Of a stretch of 64,000 nucleotides of DNA, positions 1 through 9,993 are shown in pieces. Origin of the DNA: Bacillota bacterium (lineage in GTDB: Bacteria > Bacillota > Clostridia > Lachnospirales > Cellulosilyticaceae); the NCBI GenBank assembly GCA_023393125.1, contig JAEWMQ010000041.1, positions 1 to 64,000 of the forward strand, in the 5' to 3' direction. Numbering within the stretch: the first letter of the stretch is position 1; every line of letters starts with the position of its first letter. The position numbers were made by a program, and so were the translations under genes. The notes under the pieces are model-generated. The model ran no database searches. It worked only from the letters and a program-made list of their open reading frames with translations, and was not told where the DNA came from.

Positions 1-2124
1 AAAAAGATTTATGAAAAAGGTATTTCAACAATTCCATCATAATCTGTTTGTTATCCAGGCAAATTAACACATGGACATATTGTAGACTTAATTGAGCAAG
101 GGGTTTCATTTATATTTTATCCTTGTATTCCTTATGAGAAAAGAGAAGACCAAACGGCAGATAACCATTATAACTGTCCGATAGTAACATCTTATCCAGA
201 AGTGATTAAAAACAATATGGATGAGCTAAAAGAAGCCAATGTATTATTTTTACATCCATTTTTAAACTTGGATTCACCACAAGGTATGCTTAAACAAATG
301 TCTAAGGCAATGGCAAGTTTTGAGATTCCTAAAAAAGAAATGGCAGCCGCTATAAAAGCGGCTTATGAGGAGCAAGATGCCTTTAAAAAAGATATAGCTA
401 GTAAAGGTGATGAAACACTTGCTTTTATGAAAGAAAAAGGGTTACAAGGAATAGTAGTAAGTGGAAGACCTTATCACTTAGATCCAGAAATTAATCATGG
501 TTTAACAGAACTCATTACAGCAGAGGGATTAGTTGTTTTAACTGAGGATTCGGTAGCACATTTAGCTGAAATAGAGAGACCTATTCGTGTATTAGATCAA
601 TGGACCTATCATAATCGTCTTTATAGAGCTGCTCATTTTGTATGTACCAGAGATGATTTAGAACTTATGCAAGTCACTTCCTTTGGATGTGGATTAGATG
701 CAGTAACCGCTGATCAAGTTCAAGAAATTCTAGAAGGGTCAGGTAAGATTTATACACTTATTAAAATTGATGAGGGTGCCAACTTAGGTGCTATTAAAAT
801 TCGTATACGTTCATTAAAGGCTGCTATTGCTGAGCGTAAAAAGCTAACAGAAAAGGTAGTTATCCCTATTAGTAATGAGAGAATTATTTTTACTAAAGAG
901 ATGAGAAAAGACCATACCATTTTGGTGCCACAAATGGCACCAATGCAGTTTCAGTTTTTAGAAGCTGCCTTTAACAGCAGTGGCTACCAGGTAAAGGTAT
1001 TAGAAAAAGTGTGTCCACAAGATGTAGAAGAAGGTCTTAAGTATGTGAACAATGATGCTTGCTATCCTGCGATTATTGTTATTGGACAGATGTTAAGAGC
1101 TTTAAAAAGTGGGGCAGTAGATCCTAACCATACTTCCCTTATTATTACGCAAACAGGTGGTGGATGTCGTGCTTCTAACTACATTAGTTTCCTAAGAAAA
1201 GCATTAAAGGATAGTGGGTTAAGCCATGTGCCAGTCATTTCTTTAAGTGCACAAGGATTAGAAACCCATCCTGGTATTAAACTAACTTTAGGACTTGCTA
1301 ATAAAGCTGTTATGGGTGTTTTGTATGGAGACTTACTCATGCGTGTCTTATACCGGGTAAGACCATATGAAGCAGTACCAGGTTCTGCTAATGCGTTGTA
1401 TGAAAAATGGTGCCGTTTAGGCAAAGAAAATGTAGCAACAGGCGACAAGCAACAATTTAAGAAGAATGTTGAGCAATTAGTTCATGAATTTGACACATTA
1501 CCTTTAACGGATGTTATAAAACCAAGAGTTGGTTTGGTTGGAGAAATTTTAGTTAAGTTCCATCCTTATGCTAATAATGAAGTTGTAGAAACCATTGAAG
1601 CAGAGGGGGGTGAAGCTGTTATGCCAGATCTCTTAGACTTCTTCTATTATTGTGCATACAATAGTAAATTTAAATATAATGAACTCCATAAGCCAATTAA
1701 AGGATTAATAGGGGCAGAAGCACTTATGTATTATTTAGATCGTAAGCGAAAGCCTATAGTAAAGGCATTAGAGAAGAGTCAAAGGTTTACTGCTCCTCAT
1801 AGTATTGAACATCTAGCACAAATTGCTGGTAAGGTCATGTCTCTTGGACATCAAATGGGAGAAGGTTGGTTTTTAACAGGTGAAATTATTGGTTTAATTG
1901 AAGATGGTGCTAATAATGTCGTATGTATGCAGCCATTTGGTTGCCTTCCAAATCATGTAACCGGAAAAGGAATGGTAAAGGAATTAAGACGTGTTTATCC
2001 ACTATCAAATGTGGTAACAGTAGATTATGATCCAGGGGCTTCTCATGTTAATCAACTTAATCGCATTAAATTAATGATGGCTACTGCTTTTAAGAACCTA
2101 TCAAAAATAGAAGTAATGAAATAA
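1..2124 (+). pseudogene. 2-hydroxyacyl-CoA dehydratase activase-like protein, 3' part, interrupted by an in-frame TAA
   Basis: The frame is open from base 1 to the stop at 2122-2124 except for one TAA at 40-42. Protein similarity continues across that stop: IPS, stop, SVCYPGKL, then a Cys-rich stretch ending NHYNCPI. This fits the C-terminal part of the very long (about 1400-residue) acyl-CoA dehydratase activase-related proteins, where the stop position normally holds an acidic residue, so a GAA-to-TAA change is the simplest explanation. Further family-like segments are NDACYPA near 1051, TGGGCRASNY near 1155 and QPFGCLPNHV near 1930; their cysteines are typical of iron-sulfur activators that energise 2-hydroxyacyl-CoA dehydratases. 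A GTG at 202 could restart translation but has no good ribosome binding site. The 5' end is outside the window. The rest of the frame is intact, so the lesion is recent or a sequencing error. The family is known from homologues; the substrate cannot be told here. Confidence 0.75.
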
Positions 2125-2132
2125 GTTAGTAT

Positions 2133-2168
2133 GAGGCTGATGCACTAAAAAGTGCGCAGCCTCTTTTT
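2133..2168 (+). terminator. Rho-independent terminator after the activase-like gene
   Basis: GAGGCTG and GCACT at 2133-2146 pair with AGTGC and CAGCCTC at 2151-2163 around an AAAA loop, with a small internal bulge, followed by six T residues. Confidence 0.85.
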
Positions 2169-2248
2169 TCTCTTATCCTAGTCATATTATGAAACAAGCT
2201 TGTATATATATGATAATAAAGGCTTGATGATGAGATAGGGAGGAAACT

Positions 2249-5059
2249 ATGGAGAATAAATATTATAACCAGGATATAGAAAAGATCTATAATGAACATC
2301 ATGTAGATCCTACTCAAGGGTTATCACCAAAAGAAGCAGAAAAACGTTTGCAAATGTACGGTCCTAATCTTTTTACAAAAGCAAAAGAGAAGAGTTTACT
2401 ACAAGAAATAAAAGAAACGCTTACCCAGCAGCTTATTGTTATTTTACTTATTGCTGCAGCTATTAGTCTTTTGATTAAAGAATACCATGATGCTATAGGG
2501 ATTTGTTTTGCAGTACTTTTAAGTACCACAATAGGTCTATTAACTGAAAGTAGGTCTAAAAAAGCAGCAGAGGCCCTTAATCGAATGACGGAGGATATTC
2601 AGGTAAAAGTATTACGTTCCGGAGAAAAAATGCTTTTACATAAAAGTGAAATTATCCCAGGAGATATTATTTTCTTAGAAGCAGGTGATCAAGTTCCGGC
2701 TGATGGTAGATTAATATCATGTAATGACTTAAAGGTGAGAGAAGATATGCTTACAGGGGAGTCTGATGATGTTAAGAAGAAGTTAGGTGTTATTAAGCAG
2801 GAAGAGCTGATAATAGAAGGTAAGACTGTTTATCAAGATCCTATTCCGGCAAAACAATGTAATATGCTTTTTGGAGGAACACTTATTGCTTCTGGACAAG
2901 CTAAGATGATTGTTACAGCTACAGGCGATGATACAGAAATGGGAGATATAGCAAAAGCATTAGGAAATAAAGAAGAAAGTACACCTTTAGAAATCAAAAT
3001 GGATCATTTGGCACAGTCAATTTCTAAAATATCTACAGCAGTAGCTGGTATGCTATTTATTTACATGATTATTCAAATTATCGAGGGGTGCAAACTAAGT
3101 TTAGATTTTCGTAGCACGCATCAGTTTTTAAGTTCTCTTAGTCCCCTTGTAAATAGTTTTCCAGAGATGAAAACGGCCTTTGTCGTATGTGTGGCATTAA
3201 TTGTAGCAGCAGTACCAGAAGGGTTACCTACTATGATTAATATTACTTTGGCTATTACAATGAAACAAATGGCGAAAATTAACGTCCTAGTAAGAAAAAA
3301 AGAAGCTTGTGAGACTATTGGATCAGTTAGCGTGATTTGCAGTGATAAAACAGGTACATTAACACAAAATAAAATGAAAGTTGCTAAGTTGTATTTAGAG
3401 GGAAGTTTTAAAGATATAGCAGATATAACTGACCATCCGGCGTTTGTAAAGAACTGTATGATTAATAGTACGGCAGACTTAGAGATGCATGGAAAAGAAG
3501 TGAAATATATAGGGAGTGCAACCGAATGTGCCCTACTCCTTTTATGTGAGCGCTATGATTATACACGTATGAGGTTAGGAAGTGAGGTTGTAAAACAAGT
3601 CCCCTTTAACTCTCAGAATAAATATATGCTTACAATAGCAAAAGAGGAAAATAACTATGAAATCTTTTCAAAAGGTGCACCGGAAATCATCCTAGAGCAA
3701 TGCGGATTTGAAAAAATAGAAGGACAGGTTAAGCCTTTAACTAAGGAACGTAAGCAACATATTTTAAAAGAAATTGAGACGTTACAAGTACAGGCTATGA
3801 GGGTTTTGGCTTTTGCGAATCATCGTATGTCTACAAGTTATAATGTACTTCAGCGAGAAGAATGGAAAGAAACATTAGTATTTGAGGGTTTTGTAGGCAT
3901 TCAAGATCCTCTTAGACCAGGTGTAAAAGAAGCTATAGAAACAGCCTTAGGTGCAGGGATTGAAACGAAAATGTTAACAGGAGATAATTTGCAAACAGCC
4001 CTTGCAATAGGTGAAGAAATAGGATTAGTAGGACATGGTAAAAAGGCAGTAGAGGCAAGCTATATTGATTTATTAAGTGATAAAGATTTAGAAAAGGAAA
4101 TACGACATATTGCGATTGTAGCAAGGTCTAAACCTGATACCAAGATGCGTATTGTGCAAGCACTTCAAAAAAATGGAGAAGTAGTAGCAGTTACCGGTGA
4201 TGGTATTAATGATGCTCCAGCTCTAACTAAAGCTGATGTAGGTATTGCCATGGGGATAGCTGGAACAGAAGTGAGTAAGAATGCAGCAGATATTATTTTA
4301 ACAGATGATAGCTTTAGTACAATTGTAGAGGCAATTAAGTGGGGGAGAGGGATTTATAATAATTTCCAACGCTTTATCCAATTTCAACTAACGGTTAATA
4401 TTATTGCATTTCTGATTGCTATTATAAGTCAAGTTATGGGGTATGATATGCCTTTTACAACCATTCATCTTTTATGGATTAATATTATTATGGATGGACC
4501 TCCAGCGCTGGCATTAGGACTTGAGCCGGTTAGAAGTGCAGTTATGAAAAGGCAACCAATCAAAAGAGAAGCACCTATTATTAATCGATTTATGTTACGA
4601 ACCATTATTATTAATAGCAGTTTCATTACAGCACTTCTTTTCTTGCAAATCAAATATAATTTTTTAGGTGCTAGAAGTGTTGTTAATAATAATGCAAGTG
4701 AAATTCAAACAGTTTTATTTAGTTTGTTTGCCTTTAGTGTGCTATTTAATGCCTTTAATTGTAGAGAATTTGGAACGGGTAGTATTTTCCCGAACTTACT
4801 TAAAAATCAATTAGCGTTACAAATTATTTTATTAACAGCAATTTTACAGATTGTAATGATTCAATATTGTGGTGCATTCTTTAATGCTATTCCACTATCT
4901 AAAGAAATGTGGTTAAAAATTATAAGTTGTGGTGCACTAGTAGTTGGTGTTAATGAACTTATAAAACAAGCACTTAGGATGTTAAAACGATCTGCTAAAA
5001 GTGCTGTTAGGCAAGCTAAAAAGGTTAGATCTATGAATAGAAATAGGCTTTCTTCGTAG
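2249..5059 (+). CDS. Calcium-transporting P-type ATPase (type II)
   Basis: An integral-membrane cation pump of 936 residues that hydrolyses ATP to expel cations, most likely Ca2+. Visible motifs are the actuator TGES (169-172), PEGLP in M4 (323-327), the phosphorylation site DKTGTLT with Asp366, and the hinge TGDGINDAPAL (649-659). The M6 segment NIIMDGPPALALG (from residue 745) keeps the Asn and Asp cation ligands. Its DGPPA form resembles the Golgi (PMR1/SPCA) and plasma-membrane pumps more than SERCA, so one bound ion per cycle and possible Mn2+ transport are inferences. The ATG follows GGGAGG at a normal distance. The C-terminal tail is Lys/Arg-rich. It is a single gene flanked by terminators. 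Family assignment is certain; the exact ion is not. Confidence 0.93.
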   Translation: MENKYYNQDIEKIYNEHHVDPTQGLSPKEAEKRLQMYGPNLFTKAKEKSLLQEIKETLTQQLIVILLIAAAISLLIKEYHDAIGICFAVLLSTTIGLLTESRSKKAAEALNRMTEDIQVKVLRSGEKMLLHKSEIIPGDIIFLEAGDQVPADGRLISCNDLKVREDMLTGESDDVKKKLGVIKQEELIIEGKTVYQDPIPAKQCNMLFGGTLIASGQAKMIVTATGDDTEMGDIAKALGNKEESTPLEIKMDHLAQSISKISTAVAGMLFIYMIIQIIEGCKLSLDFRSTHQFLSSLSPLVNSFPEMKTAFVVCVALIVAAVPEGLPTMINITLAITMKQMAKINVLVRKKEACETIGSVSVICSDKTGTLTQNKMKVAKLYLEGSFKDIADITDHPAFVKNCMINSTADLEMHGKEVKYIGSATECALLLLCERYDYTRMRLGSEVVKQVPFNSQNKYMLTIAKEENNYEIFSKGAPEIILEQCGFEKIEGQVKPLTKERKQHILKEIETLQVQAMRVLAFANHRMSTSYNVLQREEWKETLVFEGFVGIQDPLRPGVKEAIETALGAGIETKMLTGDNLQTALAIGEEIGLVGHGKKAVEASYIDLLSDKDLEKEIRHIAIVARSKPDTKMRIVQALQKNGEVVAVTGDGINDAPALTKADVGIAMGIAGTEVSKNAADIILTDDSFSTIVEAIKWGRGIYNNFQRFIQFQLTVNIIAFLIAIISQVMGYDMPFTTIHLLWINIIMDGPPALALGLEPVRSAVMKRQPIKREAPIINRFMLRTIIINSSFITALLFLQIKYNFLGARSVVNNNASEIQTVLFSLFAFSVLFNAFNCREFGTGSIFPNLLKNQLALQIILLTAILQIVMIQYCGAFFNAIPLSKEMWLKIISCGALVVGVNELIKQALRMLKRSAKSAVRQAKKVRSMNRNRLSS

Positions 5060-5063
5060 AAAC

Positions 5064-5106
5064 AAAAATGGCTAAAGTACCTAATAAGGCATTTTAGCCA
5101 TTTTTT
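5064..5106. terminator. Bidirectional terminator between convergent genes
   Basis: A perfect 13-bp inverted repeat, AAAAATGGCTAAA (5064-5076) and its complement (5093-5105), with A and T runs on the two flanks. It can serve the ATPase gene on + and the 467-residue gene on -. Confidence 0.85.
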
Positions 5107-5128
5107 AAAAAAGATAAATGCTAAAGAA

Positions 5129-6532
5129 TTAGTATAACTCCCCATGTTCTTTTAGAAAAAGTGTAGCGGCATCATCTTCTTCAAAATCTTCTTCAATAAT
5201 AGGTTGCTCTTTAATAGCTGGGAAATAACCAGATTGTTCAAGAATGTTACTGAGCTGCATAGCAGTTAATACACCTTGCTTAGGAGTCTTAAGATGAGTA
5301 AAGGCTCTTTGAACATAGGTTTTAAAATTATCACTAGACATTACAAAAGGTATATTGCTAATAAAATACTGCATACGGCATTTACGTTCTAAGGTAGGAA
5401 GTTCAAATAACTTAGTACGTAGTTCATTGATAAAGGTATCGATAATCGCTACTACTTCGAAGCTATAAGTAGCTTTTTTGACAGTAGTAAATCCAAACAT
5501 CTGCTCAATAGACATAGATAAATAGGTTTGCATTAAGTTAAAGAAAGGATTTACTTGAGCAGTAGTACTTACCTTTTGCATAGCCTGTTTAAGATCTTTT
5601 GTTAATGCGTCTAAACGTTCCCTGAGTGTAGGAAGAAGAATTTCAATGTCGACTTCTTTAAGAAAAATAGATTTTAGAGAGTAGTAAAGATCAGAGAAGC
5701 TAACATGCATATCAGTAATATCGGTAAAATCTAATTCATCAAATAAAAGAAGATTACTTAAAGTGCAAATAGTCTTATACATATAATGAAGTATATCAAT
5801 AAGTGTTTCTAAGGTCTCATTCAATAAATTAGCTTCTTCAAATAAATCTGTAAGTTCATCTAACGTAGATAAATGCTCCAAAGAGTCTTTAATATCTGCA
5901 AAATCTTTACCATATTGAAGGCAACAACTACCATCAAAAAGCTGGTTTAAAATAGAAACAAGATGGTGGGCAGATTCAGCTGTATCTTGAATAGCAATGT
6001 GCATAATACTTTTTTTGCAATAAGCTAAATAATTATCCTTTGTAAGCTTGATAGGAATATAAGGTAAAAGTTCACTTGCTTTTTTTTGAATAGTAGCTTC
6101 TTTATTTTCTCTAAAAACATAGTTTGTACAATCAAGAGCTAATTTTTCATAATCGATTTGAGTAGAATCAATATCTGTAAGGCCAAGTTCATCTAAATAA
6201 TCTTTAGATAAGGAAGCTGCTTGTTGTTTCATTGTTACAATATGAGTAAGTTCTCTTTGGTAAGCAATTAAACAGCGATATTTTTGTTCTAAAATAGGAC
6301 GATAGTCCAAAAGTTTTGTAGCACAAGTCTCTTTGCTTGAAGAGCCTGCAGATAAGAGTGTTGGCAAAGAAAGAAAAATATCTTTTAAGCCCTCTTGAAT
6401 GTGAAAAGTTTCTTCGTCAAAATAAATAGTCGAAAAGTACAAAGAATTACTCAGTAAATTTAATTGGGCATTAATATATTCACTATAGGAATAGGAAATA
6501 ACTGTAAATAATTGGTCATTATGTTGATGCAT
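5129..6532 (-). CDS. Unrecognised 467-residue protein
   Basis: I do not recognise this protein. It is 467 residues, with no signal peptide or membrane segment, and is predominantly helical in character with long Leu-rich amphipathic stretches. Cysteines are scattered and form no metal motif. The C-terminus is acidic (IEEDFEEDDAATLF). The start is well supported: AAAGGAG lies seven bases before the ATG at 6532. It is transcribed alone, convergent with the ATPase gene and divergent from glgB, sharing a 147-bp upstream region with glgB. Its composition resembles its neighbours, so there is no sign of recent transfer. A helical cytoplasmic scaffold or regulator is possible, but nothing in the sequence fixes a function. 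Confidence 0.8.
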   Translation of the reverse strand: MHQHNDQLFTVISYSYSEYINAQLNLLSNSLYFSTIYFDEETFHIQEGLKDIFLSLPTLLSAGSSSKETCATKLLDYRPILEQKYRCLIAYQRELTHIVTMKQQAASLSKDYLDELGLTDIDSTQIDYEKLALDCTNYVFRENKEATIQKKASELLPYIPIKLTKDNYLAYCKKSIMHIAIQDTAESAHHLVSILNQLFDGSCCLQYGKDFADIKDSLEHLSTLDELTDLFEEANLLNETLETLIDILHYMYKTICTLSNLLLFDELDFTDITDMHVSFSDLYYSLKSIFLKEVDIEILLPTLRERLDALTKDLKQAMQKVSTTAQVNPFFNLMQTYLSMSIEQMFGFTTVKKATYSFEVVAIIDTFINELRTKLFELPTLERKCRMQYFISNIPFVMSSDNFKTYVQRAFTHLKTPKQGVLTAMQLSNILEQSGYFPAIKEQPIIEEDFEEDDAATLFLKEHGELY

Positions 6533-6631
6533 AGTAAGACTCCTTTCTTAATCTGTATCATTAGGATATACAATTTTATAGAATAAGACAAGCTTGTATC
6601 TGTAAGTCGTGTAAAAAAATGGTTTAGAATA

Positions 6632-6660
6632 TTGAAAGATTTGAAAAAATATATTAAAAT
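6632..6660 (+). promoter_or_regulatory. Probable SigA promoter of glgB
   Basis: TTGAAA (6632-6637), a 17-base spacer and TAAAAT (6655-6660). It would give a very short leader before the ribosome binding site at about 6669, which makes it only moderately convincing. Confidence 0.45.
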
Positions 6661-6679
6661 CAAACAAAGAGGTGAGGTA

Positions 6680-9175
6680 ATGGAAAATAATAATAGATTA
6701 ATAGAACAACAATTTCAGTTATTAGAACAAGGCACCTTAGCTACACCCCACAGTATACTCGGTTTACATTTGATTAATCAAGAAGAGAGACAAGTTGTAC
6801 GTATATTTTGTCCTAATGCAAAACAAATAGTTGTAGAGGATTTAAAAGATGGGAATAACTACCCTCTGTCTTTCAAGGGATATCAAGGTCTTTTTGAAGG
6901 AGTAATAGAAGATAAGAAGGAGAAATTTTTATATAAGGTTATATGTGAAGATGAGCAAGGTCATAAATGGAGTTACATAGACCCTTATCAATTTGATTCC
7001 ACTTTTACAGATGATGATCTTTACTTATTTGGTCTAGGTAAGGATTATGAGCTGCATCATAAGCTAGGAGCAAATTTTATAGCAGTGGATGGCGTTACAG
7101 GGATTAGATTTGCAGTATGGGCCCCTCATGCTAAACGTGTAAGTGTTATTGGAGATTTTAATAATTGGGATGGCAGAAGACATCCAATGAGGTTTATTGC
7201 TAAGCAGGGGATATGGGAACTTTTTGTCCCAGGACTTGTAGAAGGTGATTTATATAAATTTGAGATTCATACCGAGCGTGGAGAATTATTATATAAGACA
7301 GACCCCTATGCAAATTATTATGAGCTTAGGCCCAATAATGCTGCTGTTATTTATGATATGAGAAGGTATAAATGGAAAGATACAAAATGGATGAAGGCTC
7401 GGGCTAAAAAGGCACATTATAAGGAAGCTGTATCTATTTATGAAGTACATATTGGTTCATGGAAAAGGCATGCTAATGGGGATTTTTATACCTATCGGGA
7501 GGCAGCTGATGAACTTGCTAGTTATGTGAAGGTAATGGGCTATACTCATATTGAATTAATGGGTATTGTAGAACATCCTTTTGATGGGTCATGGGGGTAT
7601 CAAGTAACAGGGTATTTTGCACCTACGAGTAGGTATGGAACCCCAGATGATTTTAAGTACTTTGTAGAGACGATGCATAAAAATAATATTGGTGTTCTAC
7701 TAGACTGGGTACCAGCTCATTTTCCTAAAGATGCTTTTGCACTAGAAAAATTTGATGGACGGGCTTTATATGAAAAAGCAAATGAGACGGAAGCTTTACA
7801 CCCACATTGGGGAACACTTATTTTTGACTATGGAAAGCCACAAGTGGCACTGTTTTTAATTGCGAGTGCACTTTCTTGGCTAGAGCGATATCATATAGAT
7901 GGGCTGCGAGTAGATGCAGTTGCTTCTATGCTGTATTTAGATTATGGAAGAGAAGGAAATTTTATTCCAAATCAATATGGTGGAAAGGAAAATCTAGAGG
8001 CTATTGCCTTTTTGAAACATCTTAATGAAGTGGCATACTCAAGAATACCAGGTGTTATGATGATTGCTGAAGAGTCTACAGCTTGGCCAAAAGTATCTCA
8101 TGCTATATCAGAGGGTGGACTTGGCTTTGGTTTTAAATGGAATATGGGATGGATGAATGATTTTCTAAGTTATATGAAGACTCCTCCAGCGAAGCGTACG
8201 AGGGAGCATGGTAAGATTACATTTAGTTTGATGTATGCCTTTAGTGAAAACTTTATTCAAGTTTTATCTCATGATGAAGTAGTTCATGGTAAGGCATCTA
8301 TGATTTATAAAATGCCAGGAGATAATCTTGAAAAGTTTGCTCATTTAAGAGCCGCCTATGGTTTCATGTATGCACATCCTGGAAAGAAGATGTTATTTAT
8401 GGGAGATGAGTTTGCTCAGATTAAAGAGTGGAATGAAGAGGTTGCTTTGGATTGGGATTTGTTAAACTATAGTGAGCACCAGGGTATTACAAATTGGGTG
8501 AGAGCACTTAATCAATTATACAAAGCTGAGAAAGCTTTATGGGAAACCGGTAATGGTTATGAAAATTTTGAGTGGATTGATTGTGAGAATAGAGAACAAA
8601 GTATTATCTCTTTTTTAAGAAGAAGTGTAGTAACAAAGGAAGAACTCATAGTTGTTATTAATTTTCAAACAGCAAGTTATACAAATTATCGTATAGGTGT
8701 ACCAGAATTAACAAGTTATAATGAACTATTAAATAGTGATGATCTGCTTTATGGAGGAAGTCATCAATTAAATGGTGTAGTAAAATCTACAGATATAGGT
8801 TGGCATGGTAGACCATATAGTATAGAAATTACTATACCGCCTTTAAGCATGATGATATTTAAAGCAAAGAAAAAACTAGTTAAAGAAAAAGATAAAACAC
8901 AAAAGAATGTAAATGAAAAAGTAAAAGAAGAAGTAAAAGAAAATAAAAGTGTAGTTAGAAAAGACGCACAGCTTATAAAATCACCAGAAGAAAAGAAGGA
9001 GAAAGTAGTAGGTATAGCAGCAAAAGAAACAAAGAAAAAAACGTCTAATAAGGCCGAGGAATTGACTACTAAGGAAAAGACGACTCAATTAACAAATGAA
9101 GAGGGGAAGAAAATAAAAACCAAGAGGATAAAAACAGAAAAAACAAAGGAAAATATAAGTCAAATTAAAAAGTAA
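6680..9175 (+). CDS. glgB: 1,4-alpha-glucan branching enzyme with a Lys/Glu-rich C-terminal extension
   Basis: Cytoplasmic enzyme that makes alpha-1,6 branches in glycogen; GH13 family, 831 residues. Order: N-terminal CBM48-type modules (second one from about residue 140, FAVWAPHAKRVSVIGDFNNW), the catalytic barrel, and a C-terminal beta domain ending near residue 727. Catalytic residues are visible: nucleophile Asp412 in GLRVDAV, acid/base Glu464 in MIAEES, and Asp532 in SHDEVVHG. The ATG at 6680 follows AGAGGTGAGG; an upstream TTG in frame (6632) lacks a ribosome site. Residues 728-831 are an added low-complexity tail, about one third lysine with much Glu and Thr. This is unusual for the family and probably disordered. 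No other glycogen gene is adjacent. Confidence 0.95.
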   Translation: MENNNRLIEQQFQLLEQGTLATPHSILGLHLINQEERQVVRIFCPNAKQIVVEDLKDGNNYPLSFKGYQGLFEGVIEDKKEKFLYKVICEDEQGHKWSYIDPYQFDSTFTDDDLYLFGLGKDYELHHKLGANFIAVDGVTGIRFAVWAPHAKRVSVIGDFNNWDGRRHPMRFIAKQGIWELFVPGLVEGDLYKFEIHTERGELLYKTDPYANYYELRPNNAAVIYDMRRYKWKDTKWMKARAKKAHYKEAVSIYEVHIGSWKRHANGDFYTYREAADELASYVKVMGYTHIELMGIVEHPFDGSWGYQVTGYFAPTSRYGTPDDFKYFVETMHKNNIGVLLDWVPAHFPKDAFALEKFDGRALYEKANETEALHPHWGTLIFDYGKPQVALFLIASALSWLERYHIDGLRVDAVASMLYLDYGREGNFIPNQYGGKENLEAIAFLKHLNEVAYSRIPGVMMIAEESTAWPKVSHAISEGGLGFGFKWNMGWMNDFLSYMKTPPAKRTREHGKITFSLMYAFSENFIQVLSHDEVVHGKASMIYKMPGDNLEKFAHLRAAYGFMYAHPGKKMLFMGDEFAQIKEWNEEVALDWDLLNYSEHQGITNWVRALNQLYKAEKALWETGNGYENFEWIDCENREQSIISFLRRSVVTKEELIVVINFQTASYTNYRIGVPELTSYNELLNSDDLLYGGSHQLNGVVKSTDIGWHGRPYSIEITIPPLSMMIFKAKKKLVKEKDKTQKNVNEKVKEEVKENKSVVRKDAQLIKSPEEKKEKVVGIAAKETKKKTSNKAEELTTKEKTTQLTNEEGKKIKTKRIKTEKTKENISQIKK

Positions 9176-9190
9176 AAAATGTGTTAAGAT

Positions 9191-9231
9191 AAGAGGGAAG
9201 TACATTAAGAAGAGTATACATCCCTCTTTTT
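9191..9231 (+). terminator. Terminator after glgB
   Basis: AAGAGGGA (9191-9198) pairs with TCCCTCTT (9221-9228) around a 22-base loop and runs into five T residues. The stem is short but perfect. Confidence 0.65.
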
Positions 9232-9320
9232 GTATGCAAAGAAGTTAATTTTTTATAAAACCTGCATATTTTTAGTGTATACTAATCAAGTAAATAAATA
9301 GAAGAATACTGGAGGCACAT

Positions 9321-9935
9321 ATGAATAAAAGACTAAGGACTTTGATTTTTATAATCATAGCAGTACTTTTAGCGGGAATATTGGTAATACAATTTATAAC
9401 ACCTAAAAGTAGTTACGTACAAGAAACAATTACTGATACAGCACTTATTAATGAATTAGATATGAGTGCACAAGCAGCACTTAAAAAATATTTTGATATT
9501 GAAGTAACTGAAACAAAAGAGTGGACAAAAGGAGCTGTACGTAATCGTGCCAAAGAAGGTAGTGGATTACAAAGCATATTATCATTAACAGCTAAAGATG
9601 AATCAGAAAATAAAGTAGAAGGCGATTTGGAGTTCTACGGTATTATTATGGAAGAAGAGACTAAAGAGCTAAGAGGCATGATTTATCAATGTGTAACAGA
9701 AGCGCCAGTTATAGAATTAACAGATGAAGAGCTAAAAGCACGTTGTGAAACATTTCTAAAAGACAAAGGTTTAGTGGCTGCAGATGCACCTATTACAGTA
9801 GAATCTATTCAATCTGATGAAAAGACGCCACAGCTAAAAATGTTAAGTATAAAAGCAGACAATGCAGCTTATGCGGTTGCGTACAATTTACAACTAGATC
9901 AAGTGATGTATTTTGAGTATGTACCTATTCAATAA
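9321..9935 (+). CDS. Membrane-anchored protein of unknown function
   Basis: 204 residues. A short basic N-terminus (MNKRLR) is followed by one hydrophobic segment (about residues 7-27). The rest is hydrophilic with alternating beta-like stretches, so it is probably anchored in the membrane with the bulk outside. There is no lipobox Cys and no sortase signal. I do not recognise the family; the architecture recalls small secreted lipoprotein-like or PepSY-type proteins, but no motif proves this. The ATG follows CTGGAGG at a normal distance. A TATACT hexamer at 9278-9283 could be a -10 element, without a convincing -35. Confidence 0.8.
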   Translation: MNKRLRTLIFIIIAVLLAGILVIQFITPKSSYVQETITDTALINELDMSAQAALKKYFDIEVTETKEWTKGAVRNRAKEGSGLQSILSLTAKDESENKVEGDLEFYGIIMEEETKELRGMIYQCVTEAPVIELTDEELKARCETFLKDKGLVAADAPITVESIQSDEKTPQLKMLSIKADNAAYAVAYNLQLDQVMYFEYVPIQ

Positions 9936-9993
9936 TAACATGTTTAAAAAAAGATAAAATAGTCTACACTTTCAATAAAAAGGAAGGATGACT

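Noticed and set aside
2194..2205. ACAAGCTTGTAT shared with 6589-6600, a possible common operator
   Set aside because: A 12-base match in AT-rich intergenic DNA can arise by chance, and the two sites do not share a position relative to promoters.
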